A DNA stretch of 64,000 nt from Parabacteroides gordonii MS-1 = DSM 23371. Its GTDB lineage: Bacteria > Bacteroidota > Bacteroidia > Bacteroidales > Tannerellaceae. Location: contig NZ_KQ033919.1 in the NCBI RefSeq assembly GCF_000969825.1, positions 300,030 through 364,029 on the forward strand, given 5' to 3'. Below the pieces are notes generated by a model. The model saw only the letters and a list, made by a program, of their open reading frames with translations. It was not told the origin of the DNA and did not search any database. Positions 1 to 8,715 of this stretch are shown piece by piece. A program made the translations under genes and the position numbers. How positions within the stretch are numbered: the stretch's first letter is position 1; every line of letters starts with the position of its first letter.

Positions 1-30
1 TTGACGAAGCGGATTTGTTGAGCTGTCATG
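1..30 (-). CDS. possible start of a gene running off the left edge
   Basis: On the minus strand an ATG at 30 opens a frame (M-T-A-Q-Q-I-R-F-V) that stays open to the window edge, 25 bp after the stop of the HU-like gene and in the same direction. In related Bacteroidales a small cell-wall amidase or lysozyme-type gene often follows this HU gene (recollection, not shown here). Nine codons are too few to identify it, so no function is assigned. Confidence 0.3.
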
Positions 31-55
31 ATAATTAGTAATTGATAATTAATAA

Positions 56-508
56 TTACTCGATGACGGGGCGATCGTCTTCGCCGCCACCGGGCGTTTC
101 TTCTTTGCCGGTAGAGCCGGAGCTGATGCGCTCGAAGCTCACCTTGTCCAGTATCTCCTTCAGTGCGACGCTGGGGCGGAACACGATGCGGGGCTTACGG
201 ATCAGGGTGGCCTTGAACTCCTCTGTAGTCGGCGTTCCCCCGCTGCCTGCATTGATCTGGAAATTTCCCAACTCGCCCGCCTGCACTACCTCGCCGCGCA
301 AAAGGGCTTCCTTCAGCACAAACAGCAGGCCATCCATCACCACATGCACGTCGCCCGGCGAAGCCGTTGAATAAGCGGCGATAGAGGTGCACATCTGTTT
401 GTAGCTCATCACTCCGTTACTGTTTACCGAAGCGAAATACTTTTGCGCACCTTCGGATGCATCTTTCGACAGGTCTTTGCGCAAGACCAATTTGTACCTT
501 ACTGACAT
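56..508 (-). CDS. HU-like DNA-binding protein with acidic C-terminal tail
   Basis: This 150-residue protein opens like the Bacteroidales HU-family proteins (M-S-V-R-Y-K-L-V-L-R-K-D-L) and has the HU arm-type segment around residues 85-125 (G-x-L-G-x-F ... R-x-P-R-I-V-F-R-P). It is longer than classical 90-residue HU and ends in a Gly/Glu/Asp tail, GGGEDDRPVIE. It should bind DNA as a nucleoid-associated or architectural protein. It is divergent from the DUF4248/DUF3987 pair, an arrangement common in this phylum. The same last 11 residues end the unrelated DUF4469 protein at 27877-28632. The family call is firm; the specific role is unknown. Confidence 0.85.
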   Translation of the reverse strand: MSVRYKLVLRKDLSKDASEGAQKYFASVNSNGVMSYKQMCTSIAAYSTASPGDVHVVMDGLLFVLKEALLRGEVVQAGELGNFQINAGSGGTPTTEEFKATLIRKPRIVFRPSVALKEILDKVSFERISSGSTGKEETPGGGEDDRPVIE

Positions 509-552
509 AACATTAAAAGATTAAGGGTTAGTGATCTGTGATTAGTATGATA

Positions 553-560
553 CAAAGATA
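553..560 (-). promoter_or_regulatory. -7 element of the HU-like gene
   Basis: The minus strand reads TATCTTTG, matching the Bacteroides -7 consensus TAnnTTTG, about 45 bp before the HU start codon. No good TTTG element was found at the matching -33 spacing. Confidence 0.5.
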
Positions 561-645
561 CAACCCCCTTCGCCCTTCATCCGGCCCAATGTTGCCGAAG
601 GCAGCCCAAGTGCGGCATTTGAGGGTATTTTAGGATGTGAATTTC

Positions 646-680
646 TTTGAAACCCTTTGTTTTCAACGTCTATATATTTG
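646..680 (+). promoter_or_regulatory. promoter for the DUF4248/DUF3987 pair
   Basis: TTTG at 646-649 and TATATTTG at 673-680 are separated by 23 bp, a near-consensus Bacteroides promoter. The -7 element ends 53 bp before the DUF4248 start. Confidence 0.6.
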
Positions 681-733
681 TTTTTCTCCCCCTTTTTCCT
701 TACCTTGTAAGAGTTAACGAATAGCTGAAAAGT

Positions 734-958
734 ATGGAAGAAACGAGAAATTACACCCGCGTATGGGCCTTTTACGAGCTGGCCCTGTGCTACTTCCCCG
801 AGTCGACGCCGAAGGTGGCTTCCGAGAAGCTCAGGCGGTGGATCAATGAGTCGGGCAACCTGAAAGACAAATTGCTCGCACTCGACTGGAAACCCGGCAA
901 GAAACTCCTTACCCCTCGCCAGTCCACCTGCATTTTTGACCATCTGGGTGAGCCATGA
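734..958 (+). CDS. DUF4248 family small protein
   Basis: This 74-residue protein matches what I recall of DUF4248, a small Bacteroidales family found just upstream of VirE-N/DUF3987 proteins. Its middle (residues 17-43) has a Y-F-P ... A-x-x-K-L-R-R-W-I pattern that looks like a helix-turn-helix-type fold. It lies 36 bp before the DUF3987 gene in the same direction and is probably co-transcribed. Its biochemical role is unknown; DNA binding is only a guess from the fold-like pattern and neighbours. Confidence 0.75.
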   Translation: MEETRNYTRVWAFYELALCYFPESTPKVASEKLRRWINESGNLKDKLLALDWKPGKKLLTPRQSTCIFDHLGEP

Positions 959-994
959 CCCGCCCGCGATTGATTACTTAATACACCATGAATT

Positions 995-3331
995 ATGGAT
1001 AATGAAAACGACCAATTATTTTCCTGCTACCGGAAGCTCTACAATCTCCGGGAAGACGGAAAAATGACACTAGTACAGCTGCGCGACGTGATTGCCGGCC
1101 CGAAACTGAAGTTGAAAACCCTCGAAATCCGCCGGCTCGATGCCGCAGGGGAAGTGGATAAGACAAGGAAAAAGAAGCTGTCGCTCCCGACCTTTGCCGT
1201 CTCCTTCCTCTTTCCCGACGAGCGCTACAACGACCAGGCCGCCGAACCCACCGGCTATGTGCTGGTGGATATCGACCAACTGTCGGGGCCCGTGGCCGGC
1301 TACTTCGAGCAATGCAAGTCGCTGCCCTTCCTCGCCCTGGCCTACGTCAGCGCCCGCGGAAAGGGCGTGCACCTGATCTGCCGGGCCGAGACCGACGCCG
1401 CCACACACGCCGACGTCTGCCGCGCCCTCTACGACCTGCTCGAAGCCACCCTGGGTGAACCCGTCGACCGCAACTGCACCGACCTGACCCGCACCAGCCT
1501 GCTCTGCTGGGATGACGGTTGCTACTACAACCCCCGTCCCGAAGTGTTCCGCCTCGCGCAGCCACCGGCAGCCGGTAAACAGTCCCCGGCCGCCACCGGC
1601 TACCTGCCGCCTTCCGAAGCCGACCGCCTTGCGCTCTACCTCGACCGGGTGGATGCACGCGTCAGCTGGCAGAAAGGACAGCGGCATATGCAACTCGTCA
1701 GCCTGGCCTACTCGCTCAACCGCGCCGGGTTCGACCGACTCGCGGTGGCGCAGGCCTGCATCAGCCGCTATGCGCAACGCGATTTCGACGACCGCGAGAT
1801 CGGCCGTGTGATCGACTCGGTCTACACGAAGTCGCAGGCCGAACACGGCGTGAACCGCCGCGATTACACCCCGCCCGCGCGACCCCTTAGTGACACTAAT
1901 GTCAATCGTGCCACTAGAGAGTCTCCTTCCGTCCGTAAAACCGACCCCGCAGAGGAACGTTTTGATACTGAGGAAGATAAAGGCCTTACCCCCTTCTTCG
2001 ACTATACCCTGTTCAGCCAGGCGCCCCGTCTCTTGCAGGACATGCTGCGTCCCGACCTGACCGGACGCCAGCGCGACATCGCACTGGCCGGGGCGCTGGT
2101 GGCTTTATCTACAGTAACCCCGCGCGTCACCGGCCAGTATCACGGCCGTCCCAATGCCCCGACGCTCTATCTCTACGTTGTGGCCTCGCCCGGTTTCGGT
2201 AAGGGTATTCTCCAGGAAGTGCGCAAAGCCCTGCTTGTCTGGCAGCAGTACATACGCGACAACTCGCGCATGCGCGTACAAAAATATGAAGAGGAGCTCG
2301 AAGCCTATAACCATCATAACACCGCGGCACGCAAGGCCGGCAAGATCCCCATCCTGCCCCGTCCCCTGGAAGTGAAACAGATGGAGCTCGACATCCCCGG
2401 CACCATCACCCAGGCCAAGCTCACCGAGCTGCTCAAAACCAACGAGCATTATCCCGGCCTGATGTGTGAAACCGAGATCGGTATCCTGGTAGATGCCACC
2501 GGACAGGAGTACGGCAAATACATCTACCTGCTCAACCAGATTGCACAACACGAAACGATCGGGCGCGGCTCCCTGCAAAACAGTGTCCTCTCCTGCGACT
2601 TCCCCCGGATGTCGCTCCTTACCAGCGGCACCTTCGGACAGTTCACCGACCTGATACGCGGTACCGACGACGGACTCTTTTCCCGCTTCCTGGCCTACAC
2701 CATCGACGAGGCTCCCGAGTGGAAAGACCTGACCGATATCGACGACGACCCCCATACGGGTAGTTACTACCCCGCCCTGGGCGAACGCATCAAACTGACA
2801 GGTATCTTCCTCGACGAACATGAGACCTTTGTCTGCTACACCGATGCGCAGCGCAAACGGCTGAACCGCCGCTTCAGCGCCATGTCGAAAAAAGTGCGCT
2901 GGTTCAAGGGCGACGACGAGCTCAGTGTGATTCACCGTCTGGGGAATATGCATTTCCGCATCTGTATGCTGCTTACCGCCCTGCGCAAGGCCGAGGCAGG
3001 GAGCGAGGTGGAGAAGGTGCGTGTGCTGGATGTCGATTTCGATTTGGCGATGATGTTTGTCCTCACTTTCCAGAAACATATACAGGCATTGGCTTCGTTG
3101 TTGCCATCCGGAAAGATACGGGACGAGTTTGTCGATTCCGATGTTTACGAACGGTTCTACCGGTGTCTGCCCGACGGCTTCCCGACGTCGGAAGCCGTTG
3201 CCCAGGGCGACTCGTCGGGCGTGAAGGAGCGGACGGTGAAACGCTTGCTAAAACGTTGGAGCAAAGATGGTTTGCTGGTACGTCTCTCACGTGGCAATTA
3301 CCGCAAAGGCGACTGCCGGCTCGACGATTGA
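995..3331 (+). CDS. VirE-N/BT4734-like and DUF3987 domain protein (primase/helicase-like)
   Basis: This 778-residue protein has the BT4734/VirE N-terminal domain at about residues 40-180 (T-G-Y-V-L-V-D-I-D), a primase-C-terminal-like stretch at about 200-290, a hydrophilic linker at about 290-330, and a DUF3987 ATPase-like domain from about 340 to 700. The latter carries a phosphate-binding loop, ASPGFGKG, near residue 397. The last 60 residues look like a winged helix. The family resembles replication primase-helicases of mobile elements, but its role in Bacteroidales chromosomes is not established. The gene is visibly richer in GC than most of the window, a sign of different origin. The linker codons contain a 32-nt motif repeated in inverted orientation just after the stop. 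Confidence 0.85.
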   Translation: MDNENDQLFSCYRKLYNLREDGKMTLVQLRDVIAGPKLKLKTLEIRRLDAAGEVDKTRKKKLSLPTFAVSFLFPDERYNDQAAEPTGYVLVDIDQLSGPVAGYFEQCKSLPFLALAYVSARGKGVHLICRAETDAATHADVCRALYDLLEATLGEPVDRNCTDLTRTSLLCWDDGCYYNPRPEVFRLAQPPAAGKQSPAATGYLPPSEADRLALYLDRVDARVSWQKGQRHMQLVSLAYSLNRAGFDRLAVAQACISRYAQRDFDDREIGRVIDSVYTKSQAEHGVNRRDYTPPARPLSDTNVNRATRESPSVRKTDPAEERFDTEEDKGLTPFFDYTLFSQAPRLLQDMLRPDLTGRQRDIALAGALVALSTVTPRVTGQYHGRPNAPTLYLYVVASPGFGKGILQEVRKALLVWQQYIRDNSRMRVQKYEEELEAYNHHNTAARKAGKIPILPRPLEVKQMELDIPGTITQAKLTELLKTNEHYPGLMCETEIGILVDATGQEYGKYIYLLNQIAQHETIGRGSLQNSVLSCDFPRMSLLTSGTFGQFTDLIRGTDDGLFSRFLAYTIDEAPEWKDLTDIDDDPHTGSYYPALGERIKLTGIFLDEHETFVCYTDAQRKRLNRRFSAMSKKVRWFKGDDELSVIHRLGNMHFRICMLLTALRKAEAGSEVEKVRVLDVDFDLAMMFVLTFQKHIQALASLLPSGKIRDEFVDSDVYERFYRCLPDGFPTSEAVAQGDSSGVKERTVKRLLKRWSKDGLLVRLSRGNYRKGDCRLDD
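1887..1918 (+). repeat. inverted motif copy A, inside the DUF3987 gene
   Basis: This stretch begins TTAGTGACACTAATG, itself a near-palindrome TTAGTG-n-CACTAA. It matches the reverse complement of 3344-3375 at 28 of 32 positions by eye. It lies in the linker between the VirE-N-like and DUF3987 domains. Confidence 0.7.
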
Positions 3332-3343
3332 CCTACGTTAGTG

Positions 3344-3375
3344 TCTATTGGCACAAGTGGCATTAGTGTCACTAA
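3344..3375 (-). repeat. inverted motif copy B, just after the DUF3987 gene
   Basis: On the minus strand this copy reads TTAGTGACACTAATG followed by a second GTGCCA core, matching copy A at 28 of 32 positions. It starts 13 bp after the stop codon. The two copies therefore bracket exactly the DUF3987-domain coding part. Confidence 0.7.
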
Positions 3376-3379
3376 TGAC

Positions 3380-3487
3380 CCGAAAAAGCGCAAGTTTTTC
3401 TGTCAGAAAGTGCACGGTTTCATCCGAAAAAGCGCAAGTTTTTCTGTCAGAAAGTGCACGGTTTCATCCGAAAAAGCGCACGGTTTT
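3380..3487 (+). repeat. 44-bp tandem repeat, about 2.3 copies
   Basis: Units start at 3380, 3424 and 3468 with CCGAAAAAGCGCA. The first two are identical over 44 bp and the third is cut short. Each unit can form a small hairpin from GAAAAA and TTTTTC around GCGCAAG. A short open frame crosses the repeats but has no sign of being a gene. Confidence 0.8.
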
Positions 3488-3552
3488 AGGAAATGACTTG
3501 CGGGAAGTGTTATTTTTGAAGTTATATAGCTTTATCGCGTAGCAAAATGAAA

Positions 3553-3584
3553 TGACTAGATTAAACGATCGTTTTTTCTCGCCA
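3553..3584. repeat. palindromic site, left (degenerate) copy
   Basis: This 32-bp copy matches the perfect palindrome at 3708-3739 at 27 of 32 positions and shares the core AAACGATCGTTT. Flanking bases are also similar (AGCTTTATC followed by GTA), so a block of about 60 bp is shared. The core resembles the ARACGTWCGT motif I recall for Mpi-type inversion sites of Bacteroides fragilis, at 9 of 10 positions. Confidence 0.65.
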
Positions 3585-3595
3585 TGAATTTGCAA

Positions 3596-3627
3596 CAAAA
3601 GTAATCAAACCTTTTTTTCTCTCCAAA
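3596..3627 (-). promoter_or_regulatory. consensus promoter pointing away from the surface-protein gene
   Basis: On the minus strand TTTG (3627-3624) and TACTTTTG (3603-3596) are separated by 20 bp, a full Bacteroides promoter match. It faces the 3' end of a plus-strand gene, so nothing obvious lies downstream. It sits between the two palindromic sites, and inversion would aim it at the gene starting at 3881. Confidence 0.6.
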
Positions 3628-3707
3628 TCTTATCAACAGAAAGATTTTCAATACATTGAATATCCATTTTTCTGAAAATACAGCTTTATCATGTAACCTC
3701 TTGAAAG

Positions 3708-3739
3708 TGACTAGAAAAAACGATCGTTTTTTCTAGTCA
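3708..3739. repeat. perfect 32-bp palindromic site, right copy
   Basis: This is a perfect palindrome running from TGACTAGA through AACGATCGTT to TCTAGTCA. It lies 141 bp before the surface-protein start. It could be a recombinase site, an operator, or a strong hairpin in the leader. The nearly identical site 155 bp upstream favours the first. Confidence 0.75.
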
Positions 3740-3880
3740 TACTTATTTTGTTAAAAATAAAAATGTACTGATATACAGTGGTATACGTTGGTTAATTGCC
3801 AATGAGGTTCACTTACTTCCTCCTGAAATGGATAGGGAGTGTGTAATATTCGAATATCTAACAATAAATTATTAATAATT

Positions 3881-6800
3881 ATGATGAAACATCTATTATC
3901 ATTACTCATTCTTTGCACCATCCTTTTACCGGCCGGAGCAGCAGAGACAACGTACACGCGAACGTACGATATTAATGCCGGGTCTGTGACTATCGATGCT
4001 GCCGGTACTTACCTGATAACAGGTACAGGGGCAAAAACAACAAACACGATCAAGGTCAACGCATCAGGCCAAACAGTGAACATCACGATCCAAAGCATAC
4101 ATATTGAAGCTGACTTTTCTGTCGGTTCTCTTTTTGAGATTATAGGAGGAACGGTAAACTTAACGTTGTCCGGAACTAATATTTTAAGAGTGACGGGGGA
4201 TGGAGAGTACGGGAAAGAAAAAGCAGCCTTGCATATTTCCGAAAACCAGTCGCTCACTATAACGAAAGAAAGTGACGGGGCAAGCCTGACGGTGGATATG
4301 GGAAATGTCTGGGCGAGTGCCATAGGTGTAAACTATGAAGAGTTTACTTCTCTAAACTTTTATGGAGATCTAACTATAAATGGTGGGGCAATAACTGCTA
4401 TAATTCCGGCATATGTTCCGGCAATAAGCGGTTCTAATATTACTATTAACGGAGGATATATTGTGGGGGATGTAAAAGAAAGTAACTTTGACGGGTGCGC
4501 TCTCCAGAGTTCTAATAAAATAAAAATAACGGGCGGAACTGTTATTGGTAAATATGGAGATTACCCGGGTTTTATCGACGGGGGCGTTCCAACTATTATC
4601 ATCGGTGGAAGCGTATGGGCAAGCATGGAAGGTCAGTTTTCAAATTTTCAAGACGAATCAAACAACAAAGTGGTTATGAAAGAGGTTACTGTCTCTTCTG
4701 CCGGAGTCAAAGTGACAGGGCTGGATGGTGCTTCCGGTTACGCGACTGATGATATGTATGCTGATGAAAACGGCAAAGTGTACGTATGGCTGCCCGAAGG
4801 TAGCGAGACCCCTACTATTACTACTAGCGTCGCCCCGTCTTCATTCAATCTGACCGTTACGAAGAACGGTACAGTCTGGAACGATTATGCGCACGAATAT
4901 GCAATAATAAATAAAGAAACGTCGGCTGCTCTTTCGCGGATCATTGGCGGGAAAGTCTATTGCTATGACCTGGAAGATAAAACGTATACCTTCTTCGATG
5001 GTGTTCTGATTTCGCGAACGGATATAACTGTTAGCGGCGGCGCGGCAACCGTCGGTTATTTATCTGCCACGTTCGATACGCAGGGAGGATCGGCTGCTCC
5101 GGAGGAACAACTGTTCTTTCCGGGTGCGAAGGTGAACCGCCCTGTCGACCCGACAAGAGAGTTCTATGTTTTCAAAGACTGGACGACGGAAGCCGGAAAG
5201 GCGGAAAAAGTATGGAATTTCAATACGGTTCCAACAGGGGGGACTTCCCTTTATGCTCTTTGGGTAGCCAACAAGATCGCACTGAAAGGTGATGTGAGCC
5301 GGGAAATAAAAGGTACTTATGGTGCGGCTATTTCCGAATATAAACTTTCTACCCTGATAGACGACTCCGATAACTCGGGAGCGAAAACATATTCCGTAAA
5401 AGAGGGTAGTGTATTGCCTGCCGGTCTGACGCTTTCCGTCGATAAGATAACAGGTACTCCCACAACCGCCTGTACCGATAAAAAGGTGACTGTCACTATC
5501 ACAGCCGTCAACGGCGAAACAGCCGATGTGGAACTGACATTCAATATAGCCCGGGTAACACCGACTCTCACGTTGAATGGTAAAACGGCTTATTATACCG
5601 GCGAATATATCCGTATCGAAGCTATTCCCGGCAACGTATTGAGTGCGGATCAAGAGGCTTTCCTGAAGGCTGTGCAATATACGTATGTATTACAGCCGGG
5701 TAATGCTCCTGCCCCAAAAGCGGAAACAGCCAATAAGGGTGTGATCGAGGTTGGCGAATATAAGGTCACTGCCGTTTACCCGGAAAGCGACAACTACAGC
5801 TCTGCTTCTTCCTTCGAAGCTACTCTGACAATCAATGCATATACTCCCGATGCCGGAATAAAAACGACCGTGGAGGCGACGGAAGGGGATAACAGCTGGT
5901 ATACCGGCGAAATTAAGTTCAATGCTCCGGCCGGCCATCAGGTTTGCCTGTTGGAAGCCGAATCGTTGGTTTCCGATCCGGTGGTGTCGGCTGCCGGCCT
6001 GTTGCGTTCCGGCAAAGCGGCTCTTGCATGGGACGACCATTTCACCTGGACAAACGATGGTGAGTTCTCTATCAGTTATCTGCTGAAAAGTACGGCAGCC
6101 GATGCTACTCAAGGAGCTGTTTGTACCGATCGCCAGGCTATCACCGTGAAGCTCGATAAATCGGCTCCTGTGATTAGTGCGCCGCAGGGGTCGGGAAAAA
6201 CAATTTCGGTTACTGTCACTGATAATATCAGTGGTATTGCTTCTGTCGAATGCAAACTGGACAACCTGGTTCAAGTAATATCAGGGTTGAATGCCGGTGA
6301 TAAGTCGTATGTCTTGAACCTCCAGTCGGAATATGGTAATCATACGCTTTATCTCAAGGTGACTGATCGGGCCGGTCTTGTTGCGGAGCAGACTGTGACA
6401 GTGAAGCTGGAAGAGTCTCAACCGGAAACGCCGTCTATTCCGGATACTCCTTCGACGACTTACACGGTTATATTGCCGCAGGTGGAAGGAGCAGTGACTG
6501 ATCCGGTAGCCGGTAGTTACGAGATCGAATCGTGGAGTGATTTCCATTTCACCTTGACACTCGATGAGGAGTATAGCCAGTCAGTCCCGGTTGTCGCTAC
6601 CGACCGTGGCGAGACGATTGAGCCGCGTAGTAGTGACGGTACATACATTATCAAGCAGGTACGCCAGCCGATTGCGATCACTATCACTGGTATTGTGAAG
6701 AATCCCGACCCGGTAGCCAATGGACAGGTGGCTGCGGATGCGACGCAGGTCTGGACTTCGGGCGCTGTTCTCCATATCCATCTGCCGTCGCCCGAAGCGG

Positions 6801-6937
6801 TAGCGATCTATACTTTTACAGGCCGCCTGTACAAAGCATACAGCACCCTTTCCGACGACACCGCGCTCTGGTTGCCGCAAGGTAATTACATTGTCGTGAC
6901 TGGCGGGGAACGGTTTAAGGTGCAGGTAGGAAGGTAA
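3881..6937 (+). CDS. large secreted surface protein with InlB-like repeat and T9SS-type tail
   Basis: From the ATG at 3881 this is 1018 residues. An upstream ATG at 3839 would add 14 residues before the signal peptide (M-M-K-H-L-L-S-L-L-I-L), so 3881 is preferred. The N-terminal third resembles the carbohydrate-binding or beta-helix-like region of Bacteroidales surface proteins (repeated I-T-I-N-G-G strands). A Listeria/InlB-type repeat follows at about 394-465 (A-T-F-D-T-Q-G-G ... L-Y-A-L-W), then Ig-like modules. The last 60 residues (V-A-I-Y-x-F-x-G-R-L ... G-N-Y-I-V ... V-Q-V) look like a type IX secretion sorting domain and match the end of the 1942-residue protein at 56396. It is probably an exported adhesin or glycan-binding protein. 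No consensus promoter points at it in this orientation. Confidence 0.75.
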   Translation: MMKHLLSLLILCTILLPAGAAETTYTRTYDINAGSVTIDAAGTYLITGTGAKTTNTIKVNASGQTVNITIQSIHIEADFSVGSLFEIIGGTVNLTLSGTNILRVTGDGEYGKEKAALHISENQSLTITKESDGASLTVDMGNVWASAIGVNYEEFTSLNFYGDLTINGGAITAIIPAYVPAISGSNITINGGYIVGDVKESNFDGCALQSSNKIKITGGTVIGKYGDYPGFIDGGVPTIIIGGSVWASMEGQFSNFQDESNNKVVMKEVTVSSAGVKVTGLDGASGYATDDMYADENGKVYVWLPEGSETPTITTSVAPSSFNLTVTKNGTVWNDYAHEYAIINKETSAALSRIIGGKVYCYDLEDKTYTFFDGVLISRTDITVSGGAATVGYLSATFDTQGGSAAPEEQLFFPGAKVNRPVDPTREFYVFKDWTTEAGKAEKVWNFNTVPTGGTSLYALWVANKIALKGDVSREIKGTYGAAISEYKLSTLIDDSDNSGAKTYSVKEGSVLPAGLTLSVDKITGTPTTACTDKKVTVTITAVNGETADVELTFNIARVTPTLTLNGKTAYYTGEYIRIEAIPGNVLSADQEAFLKAVQYTYVLQPGNAPAPKAETANKGVIEVGEYKVTAVYPESDNYSSASSFEATLTINAYTPDAGIKTTVEATEGDNSWYTGEIKFNAPAGHQVCLLEAESLVSDPVVSAAGLLRSGKAALAWDDHFTWTNDGEFSISYLLKSTAADATQGAVCTDRQAITVKLDKSAPVISAPQGSGKTISVTVTDNISGIASVECKLDNLVQVISGLNAGDKSYVLNLQSEYGNHTLYLKVTDRAGLVAEQTVTVKLEESQPETPSIPDTPSTTYTVILPQVEGAVTDPVAGSYEIESWSDFHFTLTLDEEYSQSVPVVATDRGETIEPRSSDGTYIIKQVRQPIAITITGIVKNPDPVANGQVAADATQVWTSGAVLHIHLPSPEAVAIYTFTGRLYKAYSTLSDDTALWLPQGNYIVVTGGERFKVQVGR

Positions 6938-6958
6938 TGTGAGACATAGGCAGTAACA

Positions 6959-6994
6959 AGAAGGGGACGTATCAGCAATGATACGTCCCCTTCT
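6959..6994. terminator. bidirectional terminator hairpin
   Basis: A perfect 16-bp stem, AGAAGGGGACGTATCA and its complement around a GCAA loop, lies between the convergent surface-protein and transporter genes. It can serve both strands. Confidence 0.8.
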
Positions 6995-7004
6995 GCTTTG
7001 AAAT

Positions 7005-8675
7005 TTACATGAACAACATCAATATCAGCTGCGTCGATATCACCCGGATAAACATGGACAACGGGTAGACAGTGGCATACGAAACGGAGGGCTCGTCGCC
7101 TTCTACCGTTGTGTTGGCGTAGGTGAGGGCCATCGGGTTGGCCATACTGCCGCAGAGCATTCCCACGTTGTGCCCATAGTCGAGCTTGAAGAACCGGGCA
7201 GCTATGAACCCGACGATCAGTACCGGAACGATGGTCAGCAGGAAGCCCAGGCCGATCCATAGCAGACCTTCGGCACGGAAGACCGTTTCGAAGAAGTGGG
7301 CACCCGAGTCGATACCCAGTCCCGCTAGGTAAATGACGATACCCAGCTGGCGCAACATCAGGTTGGCGCTCATGGTGGTATAGGTGGTCAGGTGGAAACG
7401 GGGGCCGAAAGCACCCATCAGGATACCAACGATGATCGGGCCGCCGGCGATACCCAGTTTCACGGGAGTACTCATACCCGGCAGCATGATAGGCAGCGAA
7501 CCCAGCAATACCCCCAGGGAGATACCGATGAATACGGCCAGCAGGTTCGGGTTGTCGAGACGCTTGATCTCGTCGCCCAGTATTTTTCCGACATTGTTCA
7601 CGGCATTCTTTTCGCCGACGATAGTCAGGCGGTCGCCGATCTGCAGGCGCAGGTTAGGGTCGGCAATCAGGTCGATACCCGCACGGTTTACGCGGGTGAT
7701 ATTGATGCCGTAGAGGTTACGCAGGCGCAACGAGCCCAGCTTGACGCCGTTCACCCGGTTGCGGGTCACGACGATGCGGCGGGAGACGAGTTGCGAGTCG
7801 ATCGCGTTCCAGTCGATATCTTCCTTGTTCCAATCCACATTCTCCTGTTCCCCGAAAAGCGTCTTGATGGCTTCTACATCCGATTTGATGGAGATAATGA
7901 GCAAGTGGTCGTCCTGTTTCAGCAATGTATCCGAAGTAGGGATGCTCACCTTGCCGTTGTGCCATACGCGGGAGATAACGAAGTGTTTCTCCGTCAGCTT
8001 CATGATGTCTTTGATGCTCTTATTGTAGATGGCAGGGTTGCTGATATGGAACTCGGCCACGTTGGTCGTGGTGTCTTTTTGTTCTTTGCTATGGTTCTCG
8101 TTCTTGTCGGCAAAGAGCTTCTTCATGATGATAATGGCGAGTATCACCCCAACCACTCCCAGGGGATAGGCAACGGCACAGGCCAATGCCATGTCGGTCA
8201 CGGTCTTTGTGCTGGTAGGGTCTACCTGCAAGAGGGCTTGCTGGGCGGCACCGAGGGCAGGGGTATTAGTTACCGCACCGCACAGGAGCCCGACCATATT
8301 AGGAAGTGAGACGCCCGTCGTCCAGTGTAATACAAGGGTGAGAATCAATCCCAGCAGAATGACCCCGAGCCCCATCATATTCATCGCCACCCCCCCTTTC
8401 TTCAGGGAGGAGAAGAACCCGGGGCCTACCTGTAACCCTAGCGAATAGACGAACAGAATCAAACCAAAGCTCTGGGCGAAGTAAAGCATATCTTTATTTA
8501 CGACAATGCCGAAGTGCCCGGCCAGAATACCGGCAAAGAAGACAAAGGTGATACCCAGCGATATACCGAATATCTTCTGCCTTCCCAAGAATAGTCCCAC
8601 GGCCGAAACCAATGAGATGATTATTACTGCCTGCAACATTGTCGGCTCTAAAAAAGCTTCCTGTAACCAATCCAT
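7005..8675 (-). CDS. AspT/YidE-type putative antiporter with two RCK_C domains
   Basis: This 556-residue inner-membrane protein has two hydrophobic halves (about residues 10-180 and 375-555) around a soluble middle. The middle holds two TrkA-C (RCK_C)-like domains (about 205-365; S-D-T-L-L-K-Q-D-D-H-L-L-I-I and G-D-R-L-T-I-V-G). The first half has the family pattern G-A-V-T-N-T-P-A-L and the second G-S-M-A-N-P-M-A-L-T. This is the aspartate:alanine exchanger family layout, but most members have no proven substrate, so none is assigned. The gene is divergent from sbcD. Confidence 0.85.
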   Translation of the reverse strand: MDWLQEAFLEPTMLQAVIIISLVSAVGLFLGRQKIFGISLGITFVFFAGILAGHFGIVVNKDMLYFAQSFGLILFVYSLGLQVGPGFFSSLKKGGVAMNMMGLGVILLGLILTLVLHWTTGVSLPNMVGLLCGAVTNTPALGAAQQALLQVDPTSTKTVTDMALACAVAYPLGVVGVILAIIIMKKLFADKNENHSKEQKDTTTNVAEFHISNPAIYNKSIKDIMKLTEKHFVISRVWHNGKVSIPTSDTLLKQDDHLLIISIKSDVEAIKTLFGEQENVDWNKEDIDWNAIDSQLVSRRIVVTRNRVNGVKLGSLRLRNLYGINITRVNRAGIDLIADPNLRLQIGDRLTIVGEKNAVNNVGKILGDEIKRLDNPNLLAVFIGISLGVLLGSLPIMLPGMSTPVKLGIAGGPIIVGILMGAFGPRFHLTTYTTMSANLMLRQLGIVIYLAGLGIDSGAHFFETVFRAEGLLWIGLGFLLTIVPVLIVGFIAARFFKLDYGHNVGMLCGSMANPMALTYANTTVEGDEPSVSYATVYPLSMFIRVISTQLILMLFM

Positions 8676-8697
8676 ACAAGTGTGTTTAATAATGGTG

Positions 8698-8705
8698 CAA
8701 AGATA
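8698..8705 (-). promoter_or_regulatory. -7 element of the transporter gene
   Basis: The minus strand reads TATCTTTG 22 bp before the start codon, a consensus Bacteroides -7 element. No clear -33 element was seen. Confidence 0.5.
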
Positions 8706-8715
8706 GGAGTTTAAT

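Noticed and set aside
3348-3542. Short plus-strand frame of 64 codons
   Set aside because: It is made almost wholly of the 44-bp tandem repeat, has no family signature and no start signal.
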